Of a DNA stretch of 48,516 bases, positions 8,017 through 16,899 are shown piece by piece. The stretch covers positions 1 to 48,516 of the forward strand of contig CALYBN010000127.1 of NCBI GenBank assembly GCA_944414825.1, written 5' to 3'. The notes under the pieces are model-generated. The model did no database searches. It saw nothing but the letters and a program-made list of their open reading frames with translations, and was not told the origin of the DNA. Each line of letters opens with the position of its first letter. Position 1 is the first letter of the stretch. This DNA comes from an uncultured Rikenellaceae bacterium (lineage in GTDB: Bacteria > Bacteroidota > Bacteroidia > Bacteroidales > Rikenellaceae). A program made the translations under genes and the position numbers.

Positions 8017-8613
8017 ATGAACATTACCTCGGCCCTTTTCAAGTGCAGCAGCCAGAAATTGTCGCAGATTCCGGCAGATGGCCGGCCCGAATTTGCCTTC
8101 ATCGGACGCAGCAACGTGGGCAAGTCGTCGCTGATCAACCTGCTGACCGACCGGCCGTCGCTGGCCAAAGTCTCAGGGACACCAGGTAAAACCCGCCTGA
8201 TCAACCACTTCCTGATCAACGACCGCTGGTATCTGGTCGACCTGCCGGGATATGGCTATGCGCGTGTCTCGAAAAACCTGCGCGGCGAATTCGGCAAACT
8301 GATCACCGATTACGTCACTCGGTGCGAAAAACTGCACTTCTTGTTCGTACTGGTCGACTCGCGTCTCGAACCGCAGCGGATCGACCTGGATTTCATCCGC
8401 ATGCTGGGCATGGAAGGGGTGCCGTTCGGAGTGGTCTTCACCAAAAGCGACAAGTTGTCGTCCAACCAACTGGCATCGAACCTGGCCCGTTACAAACGGG
8501 TGCTGCTCGAGGAGTGGGAAGAGTTGCCGCCGTTTTTCGTCACCTCGTCCGAAAAAAAACAGGGCCGGGAGACCATTTTGGGCTTTATCGAGGAGTGTTT
8601 ACAGAATTGTTGA
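8017..8613 (+). CDS. engB: Ribosome biogenesis GTPase EngB (YihA/YsxC)
   Basis: Small TRAFAC-class GTPase needed for assembly of the large ribosomal subunit, 198 residues. Seen: P-loop GRSNVGKSS (30-38), the G2-region Thr in SGTPGKTR, G3 DLPGYG (75-80), G4 TKSD (142-145) and a G5-like TSSEKK near residue 174. It is a single G domain without extra domains, as usual for EngB. The start is fixed by the nearby promoter box and by the family's N-terminus. prs follows after 78 bases with its own promoter. Confidence 0.95.
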   Translation: MNITSALFKCSSQKLSQIPADGRPEFAFIGRSNVGKSSLINLLTDRPSLAKVSGTPGKTRLINHFLINDRWYLVDLPGYGYARVSKNLRGEFGKLITDYVTRCEKLHFLFVLVDSRLEPQRIDLDFIRMLGMEGVPFGVVFTKSDKLSSNQLASNLARYKRVLLEEWEELPPFFVTSSEKKQGRETILGFIEECLQNC

Positions 8614-8655
8614 AAAAAAGTAGCGTAAAAGCGTGTAAAAATGACGCTGAAAGAG

Positions 8656-8663
8656 TACTTTTG
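8656..8663 (+). promoter_or_regulatory. -7 promoter box of prs
   Basis: TACTTTTG lies 28 bases before the ATG at 8692. It excludes the in-frame ATG at 8641, which would be upstream of the transcript start. No good -33 element is seen. Confidence 0.55.
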
Positions 8664-8691
8664 TGTCGTTCAACCGTCCAACAATATTACA

Positions 8692-9633
8692 ATGGCTATT
8701 CATAAACTCAAAATCTTCGCCTGCCGGGAATCGCGTTACCTGGCTGAAAAGATCGCCAAAAGCTACGGAACCGAGATCGGAGACTCTTCCGTACTGGAAT
8801 TCAGCGATGGCGAGTTCCAGCCCGCCTTCAATGAAAGTATCCGCGGCTGCACCGTTTTCATCGTCCAGTCGACCTTCCCGCCCTCCGACAATCTGATGGA
8901 GCTGCTGCTGATGATCGACGCCGCTCACCGCGCTTCGGCTCACCGGGTAATCGCCGTGATGCCCTACTTCGGCTGGGCACGGCAGGATCGGAAGGATCGT
9001 CCGCGGGTATCGATCGGGGCTAAACTGGTGGCAAACCTGTTGCGCGCTGCCGGCGTGGACCGCATCATGACCATGGACCTGCATGCCGACCAGCTTCAGG
9101 GCTTCTTCGACATTCCAGTGGATCACATCTACGCCAGCGGAATCTTCATCCCCTATATCAGCAGTCTGAACATTGAGGATCTTTCGATCGCAGCTCCCGA
9201 CATGGGCGGCGCCAAACGGGCTCATGCCTATTCGCAATACCTGAACGCCCCGATGATTATCAGCCACAAGCAGCGCGAACGTGCCAACGTGATCGGCAGC
9301 ATGACGGCAATTGGTGACGTGGAAGGACGCAATATCATCATCCTGGACGACATGATCGACACGGCCGGGACGATCACCAAGGCGGCCGACATGTTGATGG
9401 AAAAGGGCGCCAAGAGTGTTCGTGCAGCTGCAACGCATGCCGTGCTGTCGGGCCCGGCCTATGACCGGATCAACAAGAGCAGCCTGCAGGAGGTGATCGT
9501 GACGGATACGATTCCGCTGAAGAAGGACGAAGACACGTCGAAATTCACCGTGCTGAGCGTGGCAGATATTTTTGCAGACGTGATGGAGCGCGTCCACAAT
9601 TACAAAGAGATCAGTTCGCGTTTTATCTTCTAG
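8692..9633 (+). CDS. prs: Ribose-phosphate pyrophosphokinase
   Basis: Makes PRPP from ribose 5-phosphate and ATP, feeding purine, pyrimidine, histidine, tryptophan and NAD synthesis. The 313-residue length is normal. Seen: DGEFQPAFNESIRG, the catalytic-loop region after DRPRVSIGAK, DLHADQLQGFF, and the PRPP-binding loop IILDDMIDTAGTI. The start at 8692 (MAIHKLKIF) matches the family and follows the promoter box. A 22-bp hairpin follows at 9669-9712. Confidence 0.96.
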   Translation: MAIHKLKIFACRESRYLAEKIAKSYGTEIGDSSVLEFSDGEFQPAFNESIRGCTVFIVQSTFPPSDNLMELLLMIDAAHRASAHRVIAVMPYFGWARQDRKDRPRVSIGAKLVANLLRAAGVDRIMTMDLHADQLQGFFDIPVDHIYASGIFIPYISSLNIEDLSIAAPDMGGAKRAHAYSQYLNAPMIISHKQRERANVIGSMTAIGDVEGRNIIILDDMIDTAGTITKAADMLMEKGAKSVRAAATHAVLSGPAYDRINKSSLQEVIVTDTIPLKKDEDTSKFTVLSVADIFADVMERVHNYKEISSRFIF

Positions 9634-9668
9634 GAACTTTTAATACCATTCGGCATGAATGGTGACTG

Positions 9669-9712
9669 CAATACAGCGATGGCGAGAAAATTTTCTCGCC
9701 ATCGCTGTATTG
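9669..9712. terminator. Perfect 22-bp hairpin after prs
   Basis: Arms 9669-9690 and 9691-9712 are exact reverse complements that meet at AAAA/TTTT, so the loop forms inside that AT tract. No T-run follows the right arm. The outer bases CAATACA and TGTATTG also close the hairpin at 1585-1634. From 9713 to 9815 I see nothing further. Confidence 0.65.
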
Positions 9713-9815
9713 TGCAGAGGGGCGCTGGAAGAGTGTGCGGGTCTGGCGACGAGCCGTAATCCCCTCTGTGGATACAATAAAATATGCGATGCGACGCGAT
9801 TTCGTCTTTCAAAAA

Positions 9816-9847
9816 TTTGCATGTTAGAAAACTAAACTATACTTTTG
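9816..9847 (+). promoter_or_regulatory. Promoter of the tRNA-Ser gene
   Basis: A -33 TTTG (9816-9819), a 20-base spacer, and a -7 TACTTTTG (9840-9847). This is among the best matches to the Bacteroidetes primary promoter in the window, as expected for a stable RNA gene. Confidence 0.75.
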
Positions 9848-9892
9848 CACGGTATTTAAACCAAGAAAGAATTTCTTTCAGTCCAGAGTACC

Positions 9893-9984
9893 GGAGAGGT
9901 GGGTGAGTGGCTGAAACCACCGGTTTGCTAAACCGACGTACTTCGCAAGGGGTACCACGAGTTCGAATCTCGTCCTCTCCGCCA
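9893..9984 (+). tRNA. tRNA-Ser (anticodon GCU)
   Basis: The acceptor arm GGAGAGG (9893-9899) pairs with CCTCTCC (9974-9980), followed by discriminator G and an encoded CCA (9982-9984). The anticodon arm CGGTTTGCTAAACCG presents GCT, which reads AGC and AGU serine codons. A long variable arm, typical of serine tRNAs, precedes the T arm ACGAG-TTCGAAT-CTCGT. It has its own promoter and an intrinsic terminator at 9993-10025, so it is a single-gene unit. Confidence 0.97.
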
Positions 9985-9992
9985 AAGAAAGA

Positions 9993-10025
9993 AAAGAGAG
10001 CTACAAAACATGTAGCTCTCTTTTT
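9993..10025 (+). terminator. Intrinsic terminator of tRNA-Ser
   Basis: A 13-bp stem (9993-10005 with 10011-10023) around AAACA, with a T-run that ends at 10025. Confidence 0.85.
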
Positions 10026-10080
10026 GTATCGTCTCTTTTCTCAAAAAGTAAGCAAGCGAAAGAGGGTTTTTTGTCAAGAC

Positions 10081-10111
10081 TTGGCAATCCAACAGATTAT
10101 CCATATCTTTG
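10081..10111 (+). promoter_or_regulatory. Promoter of the DUF418 gene
   Basis: A -33 TTG (10081-10083), a 20-base spacer, and a -7 TATCTTTG (10104-10111), 32 bases before the start codon. Confidence 0.65.
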
Positions 10112-10143
10112 ACCTCCTAACTTAACAGCCTGCATCATTTCCC

Positions 10144-11343
10144 ATGACGAATCACTACCAAAACCTAACCCATACCGACCGCATCGACGTGGTCGACGCC
10201 TTGCGGGGATTTGCCCTCTGCGCCATCGTCCTGCTCCACAATACGGAACAATATAACGTACTCCAAACTCCGGAATGGATTCCGGCCTTTCTGCACACGA
10301 TCGACAGCTGGCTGCTGAAGATCATGTTTTTTCTGTTCGGGGGCAAGGCCTATGCCATTTTCTCGCTGCTGTTCGGGTTCAGTTTCTACATCCAGATCCG
10401 GAATCAGGAACGACGAGGCGTCGACTTCCGGTGGCGATTTCTGTGGAGACTGGTTCTGTTGTTTGGCTTCGGGATGCTGCATTCGTTATTCTACCCGGGC
10501 GACATCCTGATACTCTACGCCACGGTCGGACTGGTCCTCGTGCCGCTAGCCCGCGTCAGCAACAAGGCGCTGCTGATCATCGCCGCCATTCTCATGCTGC
10601 AACCGCTGGAATGGGGACGCATCATCTACGCACTGTGCGATCCCTCCTACACACTACAGGGAGGTGCCTATTTGCCCTATTACCACAACGTCTGCACGGC
10701 CCTCACCGAGGGTACGTTCTGGGATGCCCTGCGAGCCAACGTGCCGGACGGCGTACTGTACAGCAATATCTGGGCCGCGGAGAACGGACGCTTCTTCCAA
10801 ACGGCCTCACTCTTCCTGTTCGGCATGCTGCTCGGACGGCTGGAGTTGTTCCGTAAATCGGAACAGAGCCTCCGGTTCTGGCGGCAGGCCCTCGTAGCCG
10901 GTATCATCGGGTTCATTCCGCTCTATGCTCTGCGGCTCACGCTCCCCGATCTGATCCACAACACCACCATCCTCACCCCAGCCAAAATTCTGGCCCTATC
11001 GCTCTCCAACTTTGCCTTCACGACCATTCTCGCATCGGGGTTCATTCTACTATGGTACCGGGGCGGAAAGATCGCCGACCGACAGTGGATTTTCGTACCC
11101 TTCGGGCGCATGAGTCTGAGCAACTACATCGGGCAGTCGATCGTAGGGGCATCCATCTATTATGCCTGGGGATTGGGAATGTACCGCTACTTCGGCACAA
11201 CGGCCTGTCTGATTACCGGCATACTGATCTTCGCAGCACAGCAGCGCCTGAGCGTATGGTGGCTCTCACGGTACCGCCAAGGGCCACTCGAATATGTATG
11301 GAAAAAAGGGACCTGGCTTTTCTCAAATCGAAAAGCCGCCTAG
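10144..11343 (+). CDS. DUF418/YeiB-like integral membrane protein
   Basis: Multi-spanning membrane protein of 399 residues that I recognise as a DUF418 (YeiB-like) protein. Features: an N-terminal R-x4-DALRGFALCAIVLLHN signature, a segment KAYAIFSLLFGFSFYIQ, about nine hydrophobic segments, and a C-terminal DUF418 region with FGRMSLSNYIGQSI. The DALRGFA start and the FGRMSLSNYI motif resemble membrane acyltransferase-type proteins, but no substrate is established for the family, so I give none. It has its own promoter and is convergent with the DUF486 gene, with only 18 bases between the two coding ends. Confidence 0.88.
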   Translation: MTNHYQNLTHTDRIDVVDALRGFALCAIVLLHNTEQYNVLQTPEWIPAFLHTIDSWLLKIMFFLFGGKAYAIFSLLFGFSFYIQIRNQERRGVDFRWRFLWRLVLLFGFGMLHSLFYPGDILILYATVGLVLVPLARVSNKALLIIAAILMLQPLEWGRIIYALCDPSYTLQGGAYLPYYHNVCTALTEGTFWDALRANVPDGVLYSNIWAAENGRFFQTASLFLFGMLLGRLELFRKSEQSLRFWRQALVAGIIGFIPLYALRLTLPDLIHNTTILTPAKILALSLSNFAFTTILASGFILLWYRGGKIADRQWIFVPFGRMSLSNYIGQSIVGASIYYAWGLGMYRYFGTTACLITGILIFAAQQRLSVWWLSRYRQGPLEYVWKKGTWLFSNRKAA

Positions 11344-11361
11344 GGACAGAATCCGGGGATT

Positions 11362-11730
11362 CTACTTCTTAAAGGCGAAATAGACCGCCAGAACGATAAA
11401 CATGAAAGAGTAGATATGGTTCACGCGGAAACTCTCCGTTCGGAAAATAAAGAGTGAGATCAGCGTAAAGACCGTTAGGGAGACCACCTCCTGAATTACC
11501 CGCAGTTCGATGAGCGAAAACGGACCGCCGTTGCCCTGAAAACCGATCCGGTTGGCCGGGATCATGAAGCAGTACTCAAACAGCGCTATTCCCCAACTGA
11601 GCAGAATCACCCCAATCAAGGGAGCTGAATCAAGAAACTTGAGCGATTTGAATTTCAAGTGGCCATACCAGGCAAATGTCATGAAGACATTGGAGACCAT
11701 CAGCAGAAGTATGGTATAAAGTCCTTTCAT
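11362..11730 (-). CDS. DUF486/DMT-like small membrane protein
   Basis: A 122-residue protein with four predicted membrane helices. It resembles the DUF486 family of half-size drug/metabolite-transporter-like proteins: SNVFMTFAWYGHLK near the start, a central SWGIALFEYCFMIPANRIG, then IELRVIQEVVSLTVF. The function of the family is unknown. Size and helix number suggest a dimer similar to EmrE-type transporters, which is inference only. It has its own minus-strand promoter box at 11766-11773. Confidence 0.87.
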   Translation of the reverse strand: MKGLYTILLLMVSNVFMTFAWYGHLKFKSLKFLDSAPLIGVILLSWGIALFEYCFMIPANRIGFQGNGGPFSLIELRVIQEVVSLTVFTLISLFIFRTESFRVNHIYSFMFIVLAVYFAFKK

Positions 11731-11765
11731 AGCAGTGGCGGATTAATCCCAAACAAAAATCGCCG

Positions 11766-11773
11766 CAAAGATA
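11766..11773 (-). promoter_or_regulatory. -7 promoter box of the DUF486 gene
   Basis: The minus strand reads TATCTTTG 36 bases before the start codon. No clear -33 is seen. Confidence 0.55.
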
Positions 11774-11826
11774 ACACTTTTCGACGTTTATTCTCCGCGC
11801 CGCCGGAAAATAATCCACCCACCACC

Positions 11827-11857
11827 TTGTTTCCCTGCGCCGGGATATATATCTTTG
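11827..11857 (+). promoter_or_regulatory. Promoter of the esterase gene
   Basis: TTG (11827-11829), a 20-base spacer, and TATCTTTG (11850-11857). The transcript would start near 11864. Confidence 0.65.
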
Positions 11858-11939
11858 TAGGGAAGGAGGCGGAGAAAAGGAAATCTCCGCTCCTCATTTG
11901 TCAACCAACATGCCTTCACAATCCGACAAACTACGAACC

Positions 11940-12773
11940 ATGAAAAAACTATTTATCCTCGCCCTGCTATTGTTCTCCAGCCTGAGGCTCAATGCCGCCA
12001 CTGTGGACACGGTGCTGGTCGAAAGCCCCTCCATGCATAAATCGGTGAAAAATCTCGTCATCCTGCCAGACGGCTACGATCCGCAACACGCCGATCGCTA
12101 CCCGGTTCTCTACCTGCTTCACGGATTCGGGAACGACTACTTGTGCTGGTCCCAGATCAAACCCAATCTACCGGAACTGGCTACTGAAAAAGGCATGATC
12201 ATCGTCTGCCCCGACGGTGCGCAAAGCTGGTACTGGGACAGTCCGAAAGACCCTTCGGTGCGTTACGAAACCTATATCACTCGGGAGCTGATCCCTTATG
12301 TCGACCGCCATTATACCTCCCGCGCCCGACGCGAAGGGAGAGCCATCTCGGGTCTGAGCATGGGCGGCCATGGGGCACTTTGGCTGGCTTTCCGCCACCA
12401 AGATCTGTTCGGGGCATGCGGCTCGACGAGCGGCGGCGTGGACATCCGCCCCTTCCCCAACAACTGGGAGATGAGCCGCCAACTGGGCGAGTATGCCGAA
12501 AATCCCGAGAACTGGGAGACCCATACCGTCATCAACCAACTCTGGAGATTAAAACCCGGTGCGCTGGCCATCATCATCGACTGCGGAACGGAAGATTTCT
12601 TCTACCAAGTGAACGAAGAACTACACCGGCAACTGCTCTATCGCAACATCCCCCACGACTATCTGACGCGTCCGGGATCACACAACTGGGACTATTGGAA
12701 CAACTCGATCGACTACCAGTTGATCTTTTTCGAGGAATATTTTCAACGCGCTCTTCGCCCCGCAGAGAAATAG
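11940..12773 (+). CDS. Secreted CE1-type esterase (feruloyl/acetyl esterase-like)
   Basis: Alpha/beta-hydrolase of 277 residues with a Sec signal peptide (MKKLFILALLLFSSLRLNA). The esterase-D/CE1 pattern is complete: YLLHGFGND for the oxyanion region, nucleophile Ser140 in GLSMGGHGAL, Asp219 in CGTEDFF, and His248 in GSHNWDYW. Members of this group include feruloyl and acetylxylan esterases as well as other short-acyl esterases, so the substrate is open. The export signal fits an activity on dietary or host glycans. I chose ATG 11940 over the in-frame ATG at 11898 because the signal peptide begins there. It is followed by a convergent NUDIX gene after 71 bases. Confidence 0.87.
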   Translation: MKKLFILALLLFSSLRLNAATVDTVLVESPSMHKSVKNLVILPDGYDPQHADRYPVLYLLHGFGNDYLCWSQIKPNLPELATEKGMIIVCPDGAQSWYWDSPKDPSVRYETYITRELIPYVDRHYTSRARREGRAISGLSMGGHGALWLAFRHQDLFGACGSTSGGVDIRPFPNNWEMSRQLGEYAENPENWETHTVINQLWRLKPGALAIIIDCGTEDFFYQVNEELHRQLLYRNIPHDYLTRPGSHNWDYWNNSIDYQLIFFEEYFQRALRPAEK

Positions 12774-12844
12774 CCGCTCCATTCGAGCAACCGGACATCA
12801 TCCAGACAGGGGCACTTTCACTTCCTGACCGAAAGGATCATGGG

Positions 12845-13468
12845 CTATGCACCAATGCCGTAGAAAGGTAGTCGCTCCAGCAGGCGGTCGAATCCCGTTC
12901 CGGCAGGCACCTCCTCCGGCAGCAGCCAACGCACGCCCTGCGACTCGGTCGGATTGATCTCCACCCTCCGGCCGCTGTTTTTCAAAGCAAAAAGAAAGCG
13001 GACATCATGATGGATGTGCGCATCTTCGCGCTTGACCTCGTTCGCCGGGATCGCATGGCTGTCCAGATCGAAGATCGGAAGTCCTGCAGCAAAGTCCTCC
13101 CCAGGATACCCAGCCATACAGCACCTCCGGAACCTAAACAACTCCAGGTCTTCCGGCCGCAGACCGGTCTCCTCGCGCACCTCGCGTTGCGCTGCGGCAA
13201 AGATCGAAGCATCGGATGCCTCCACGTGTCCTCCCGGCTGCAACCACCGTTGCAGTCCCCGATGGTAGAGCAGCAGAATGCGCCCGTCGGCCGGATTCCA
13301 AACGATACCGCTGGCCGTGATATGTCCCTCAAAGTTCCGGCGGTCGAACAGCCGGGTTCCTTCATACTGTTCCACGAAACGGCAGAAAGTCGCCAGCCGC
13401 TCCCGCTCGCCGGGGAAACACGTCAGATAACGCTCCACCGCCACCTGTATCTCCCGCTGTGAATCCAT
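12845..13468 (-). CDS. NUDIX hydrolase, last gene of the proline operon
   Basis: NUDIX-fold pyrophosphohydrolase of 207 residues. The NUDIX box is seen as GGHVEASDASIFAAAQREVREETGL split across the loop and helix, with the REVREETG core intact and one extra residue before it, as in a known NUDIX subgroup. The N-terminal ~45 residues are helical and not part of the domain. Its start lies one base after the proA stop, so it is surely co-transcribed and probably translationally coupled. The substrate is not predictable; a house-cleaning role or a link to proline synthesis is speculation. Confidence 0.88.
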   Translation of the reverse strand: MDSQREIQVAVERYLTCFPGERERLATFCRFVEQYEGTRLFDRRNFEGHITASGIVWNPADGRILLLYHRGLQRWLQPGGHVEASDASIFAAAQREVREETGLRPEDLELFRFRRCCMAGYPGEDFAAGLPIFDLDSHAIPANEVKREDAHIHHDVRFLFALKNSGRRVEINPTESQGVRWLLPEEVPAGTGFDRLLERLPFYGIGA

Positions 13469-13469
13469 G

Positions 13470-14717
13470 CTAATCGCGTGTCTGTCCGTCGCCGGAAATC
13501 AGGTATTTATAGCTGGTCAACTCCGGCAATGCCATCGGTCCTCGGGCATGCAACTTCTGGGTGCTGATCCCGATCTCGGCACCAAATCCGAACTGTGCCC
13601 CGTCGGTGAAGGCCGTCGAAACGTTCGTATAAACACAAGCCGCATCCACCCGCCGCGAAAACAGGGCTGCCGTCGCCGCATCCTCGGTCACGATAGCCTC
13701 GCTGTGGCGCGACGAATAGCGGTCGATATGTTCGATGGCCTCCTCGAAGCTGTCGACCGTCCGGATCGCCATCTTGTAATCCAGAAACTCGGTACCGAAG
13801 CTCCCCTCGTCGGCATGTTCCAACATGCGGATCGGATAGTGGCCGTCCAGGGCGGCATAAGCCCGCTTGTCGGCATAGATCACCACCTTCTTCACCGACA
13901 GCCGCTGGCACAGAGCCGGCAGATCGGCCAGGCGCTCCGAGTGAATGATCAGGCAGTCCAGTGCATTGCAGACACTCACGCGCCGCGTCTTGGCATTAAA
14001 AATAATTGCAGCTCCTTTCTGTACGCTGCCGGCCCGATCGAAATAGGTATGGCAGATTCCCGCTCCGGTCTCGATCACCGGCACGCGGGCATGGTCACGT
14101 ACATAGTTGATCAACGACGAACTGCCGCGCGGGATCAGGACATCGACATATCCCACCGCATCCAGCAACTGTGCCGTCGCCTCGCGATCGCTCGGCAGCA
14201 GCGTCACCACATCGGGACTCACGCCCTCCTCGGCCAACACACTCCGGATCATCGCCACGATGGCCTCGTTCGTATGCCGGGCATCGGACCCACCCTTGAG
14301 CACCGCAGCATTGGCACTCTTGAAACAGAGCGCAAAAACATCGAAACTTACATTGGGCCGCGCCTCATAGATCACGCCCACCACGCCGAACGGCACCCTT
14401 ACCTTTTTGATCTTCATCCCATTGGGACGGCTCCATTCGCTAAGGACTTTCCCCACGGGAGAGGATAATGCCGCCACATTACGCATATCGGCGACGATCG
14501 CATCCAGCCGATCCAGCGTCAGCATCAACCGATCATACATCGGATTACTCGACTCCATAGCCGCCAGATCAACTTGATTGGCCTCCAGAATCGAGGTACT
14601 ATTCTCGACGATTGCATCGGCCACCCGGTGCAACACAGCATTGATCTTCTCCGGAGCCAACATGTTCAACTCCCGCCCGGCGACCACCGCCCGCTCAAAA
14701 ACCTCCTTCAAATCCAT
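13470..14717 (-). CDS. proA: Gamma-glutamyl phosphate reductase
   Basis: Second step of proline synthesis: NADPH-dependent reduction of gamma-glutamyl phosphate to glutamate semialdehyde. It has 415 residues of the aldehyde-dehydrogenase superfamily, with [28 protein letters not shown] split over the cofactor-binding region, [19 protein letters not shown], and the catalytic cysteine in [11 protein letters not shown]. It lies 21 bases after proB and one base before the NUDIX gene in a leftward operon. Confidence 0.97.
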   Translation of the reverse strand: MDLKEVFERAVVAGRELNMLAPEKINAVLHRVADAIVENSTSILEANQVDLAAMESSNPMYDRLMLTLDRLDAIVADMRNVAALSSPVGKVLSEWSRPNGMKIKKVRVPFGVVGVIYEARPNVSFDVFALCFKSANAAVLKGGSDARHTNEAIVAMIRSVLAEEGVSPDVVTLLPSDREATAQLLDAVGYVDVLIPRGSSSLINYVRDHARVPVIETGAGICHTYFDRAGSVQKGAAIIFNAKTRRVSVCNALDCLIIHSERLADLPALCQRLSVKKVVIYADKRAYAALDGHYPIRMLEHADEGSFGTEFLDYKMAIRTVDSFEEAIEHIDRYSSRHSEAIVTEDAATAALFSRRVDAACVYTNVSTAFTDGAQFGFGAEIGISTQKLHARGPMALPELTSYKYLISGDGQTRD

Positions 14718-14738
14718 ACGCTACTCTCCGTGTTATCG

Positions 14739-15836
14739 TTAATCAAGATATAAATAATCGTAATGTATCAACGGCCGGGCGCCCTTCTGACCGATAGTCT
14801 GACGGGCCTTGTCGCTGTCGACGGCAATGCGGCCTACCCCAATCGCCTCCCCCGTAGGAGCCACGATCCGCACGATGTCGTCCTTTTCGAATTCACCCTC
14901 CACCCGGCTGACACCCACCGGGAGCAAGCTCACGGCCCGCGGAGCACACAGTGCCTCATAAGCCCCCTGATTGATATGCACCTCGCCCTTGGCAAAACCT
15001 TCGCAGTGGGCAATCCACTTCTTCACGCCAGAGATGGGCCGCGGCGAGGGCACGAACCGCGTGCAGGTCACCTCACGGTCGCCCAGCACCAGATCGACCA
15101 GAATGCCGTCGCGCTTGCCATTGGCGATGATCACTGTCACGCCTTCTGCAGCCACCTTGCGGGCAATGCGGCTTTTGGTCAGCATACCGCCGCGGCCGAA
15201 CTGCGAGCGTCCGGCACGCACATACCCTGCAATGTCGTCTCCCTCGGGCCGGATCTCGCGGATCACCTCCGTGGTCGGATCGGCCGGATCGCCGTTATAG
15301 ATCCCGTCCACGTTGCTCAGGATGATCAACGCCTCGGTATCCATCATCGTCGAAACCAGACCTGACAATTCGTCGTTATCGGTAAACATCAGCTCCGTAA
15401 CCGAGATCGTATCGTTCTCGTTGACAATGGGGATCACACCATTGGCGAGCATCGCTCCCATGCAATTCTTCTGATTCAGGTAATGGTCCCGCGTGGAGAG
15501 GCTCTCCTTGGTGGTCAGCACCTGCCCGCAGGCCAGGCCCCAATCACGGAACATATCGAAATAGCGATTGATCAGCTTCGCCTGCCCCACAGCCGAAAAC
15601 AACTGACGAGCCGACACCGGATCGAGTTTCCCGGTCCGCGCACCGATCTCACTGCGCCCCGACGCCACAGCACCGGACGACACGACGATCACCTCCACGC
15701 CAGCCCGATGCAAAACGGCAATCTGGTCAACCAGGGCCGACATGCGCGTCACATCCAACGTCCCATCAGGCCGCGCCAGTACATTGCTGCCGATCTTGAT
15801 AACTACTTTCTTATATCGTATGTTTTCCATCCTCAC
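14739..15836 (-). CDS. proB: Glutamate 5-kinase
   Basis: First step of proline synthesis: ATP-dependent phosphorylation of glutamate. It has 365 residues. The amino-acid-kinase domain covers ~1-260 (VVIKIGSNVLARPDG, VVSSGAVASGR, NENDTISV, GGMLTKSRIARKVAAEG). A C-terminal PUA domain follows from ~280. Feedback inhibition by proline is usual for the family. Its start lies nine bases after the proC stop; an alternative ATG two codons in cannot be excluded. Confidence 0.97.
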   Translation of the reverse strand: MRMENIRYKKVVIKIGSNVLARPDGTLDVTRMSALVDQIAVLHRAGVEVIVVSSGAVASGRSEIGARTGKLDPVSARQLFSAVGQAKLINRYFDMFRDWGLACGQVLTTKESLSTRDHYLNQKNCMGAMLANGVIPIVNENDTISVTELMFTDNDELSGLVSTMMDTEALIILSNVDGIYNGDPADPTTEVIREIRPEGDDIAGYVRAGRSQFGRGGMLTKSRIARKVAAEGVTVIIANGKRDGILVDLVLGDREVTCTRFVPSPRPISGVKKWIAHCEGFAKGEVHINQGAYEALCAPRAVSLLPVGVSRVEGEFEKDDIVRIVAPTGEAIGVGRIAVDSDKARQTIGQKGARPLIHYDYLYLD

Positions 15837-15845
15837 ACTCTCTCC

Positions 15846-16637
15846 TTATTTGCTGGCCAACAGTCCCTCGATCACGGCTTGCGAAAAACCGTTCCGCTCC
15901 ATAGCCTCCAGTCCCTTAAGCGTAATGCCACCCGGCGTGGTCACTTTGTCGATCTCCACCTGAGGCAGCGTTCCATTGGCCTCCAGCATCGCCAGTGCGC
16001 CCCGCACGGTGCGCAACACGATACGCAGCGATTCCTCACGCGGCAAGCCCAGCCGTTCGCCACCCGTCATGGCAGCATCCACATATTTAAAGGCATAGGC
16101 GATGCCGCACGATGCCAAAGCCGTCACAGCCGGCATCTGCGCCTCGTTCACCTCCATCGCCTCGCCCAACGCTCCGAACAACTGCATCACTGCCTCATCC
16201 TGCTGCGGCGTTGTACCGTGCCGCGCAATGAAGGTCATGCTCTGCCCGAGCGAAATCGCCGTATTGGGGATAATGCGGTAGAGCCCCACCGCACCCCGCT
16301 GGTCACACTCCAGATAGGCCGCCAGTTGCTCGAACGAGATCCCAGCTGCAACCGAAGCTACCGCCTGCCGCTGCCGATCCAAAACGGGAGCAATTTCGGC
16401 CAGAACCCCTTCCATGAGCCACGGCTTCACGGCAACGATCACGATGTCTGCCCCATGGACCACCTCCCGGTTATCCCGAGTCAGGCGCACCGTTACGCCT
16501 ATCTTCTCCAAATTCTCCACCAACAGCGGCCGCGCATGCGAAACCGCCACATCGGCCGCGGCAACCACCCCGGCAGCAATGGCTCCTGATGCTACAGCAC
16601 CCCCCATATTGCCGCCACCGATCACACCTATTTTCAT
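15846..16637 (-). CDS. proC: Pyrroline-5-carboxylate reductase
   Basis: Last step of proline synthesis: NAD(P)H-dependent reduction of pyrroline-5-carboxylate. It has 263 residues with an N-terminal Rossmann motif GVIGGGNMGGAVA and the C-terminal P5CR dimerisation segment (VTTPGGITLKGLEAMERNGF). It is the first gene of a leftward proC-proB-proA-NUDIX operon, so all three proline steps are made from one transcript. Two overlapping -7 candidates lie 30-46 bases upstream. Confidence 0.96.
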   Translation of the reverse strand: MKIGVIGGGNMGGAVASGAIAAGVVAAADVAVSHARPLLVENLEKIGVTVRLTRDNREVVHGADIVIVAVKPWLMEGVLAEIAPVLDRQRQAVASVAAGISFEQLAAYLECDQRGAVGLYRIIPNTAISLGQSMTFIARHGTTPQQDEAVMQLFGALGEAMEVNEAQMPAVTALASCGIAYAFKYVDAAMTGGERLGLPREESLRIVLRTVRGALAMLEANGTLPQVEIDKVTTPGGITLKGLEAMERNGFSQAVIEGLLASK

Positions 16638-16666
16638 ACCGTTTACGCTTTAAGATCGTTTTCGGT

Positions 16667-16683
16667 CAAAGTTAACAAAAATA
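16667..16683 (-). promoter_or_regulatory. Two candidate -7 boxes of the proline operon
   Basis: The minus strand holds TAACTTTG (16667-16674) and TATTTTTG (16676-16683), nine bases apart. Either fits the consensus, and I cannot tell which is used. From 16684 to 16863 I see no gene. Confidence 0.55.
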
Positions 16684-16863
16684 TCGTATACCCCCACCAC
16701 AATCCGATCTCTTGAGATGAATTTAACTCCGTGGACATACCAAATTTACCGCCCCGTTTGGCCCGCAAACAACGACACAAAACAGGGAATTTTCACCTCA
16801 AACGCTCCTTTTGGGCTTCGTAGAAAAATCGCTCCGGCAACGCCCTTCTCCAAATGATCGGAT

Positions 16864-16871
16864 TATCTTTG
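16864..16871 (+). promoter_or_regulatory. -7 promoter box of the XRE-cupin regulator gene
   Basis: TATCTTTG, 28 bases before the start at 16900. Confidence 0.6.
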
Positions 16872-16899
16872 TTTTGCGAAATTTTTAGTCAGCTAAACT

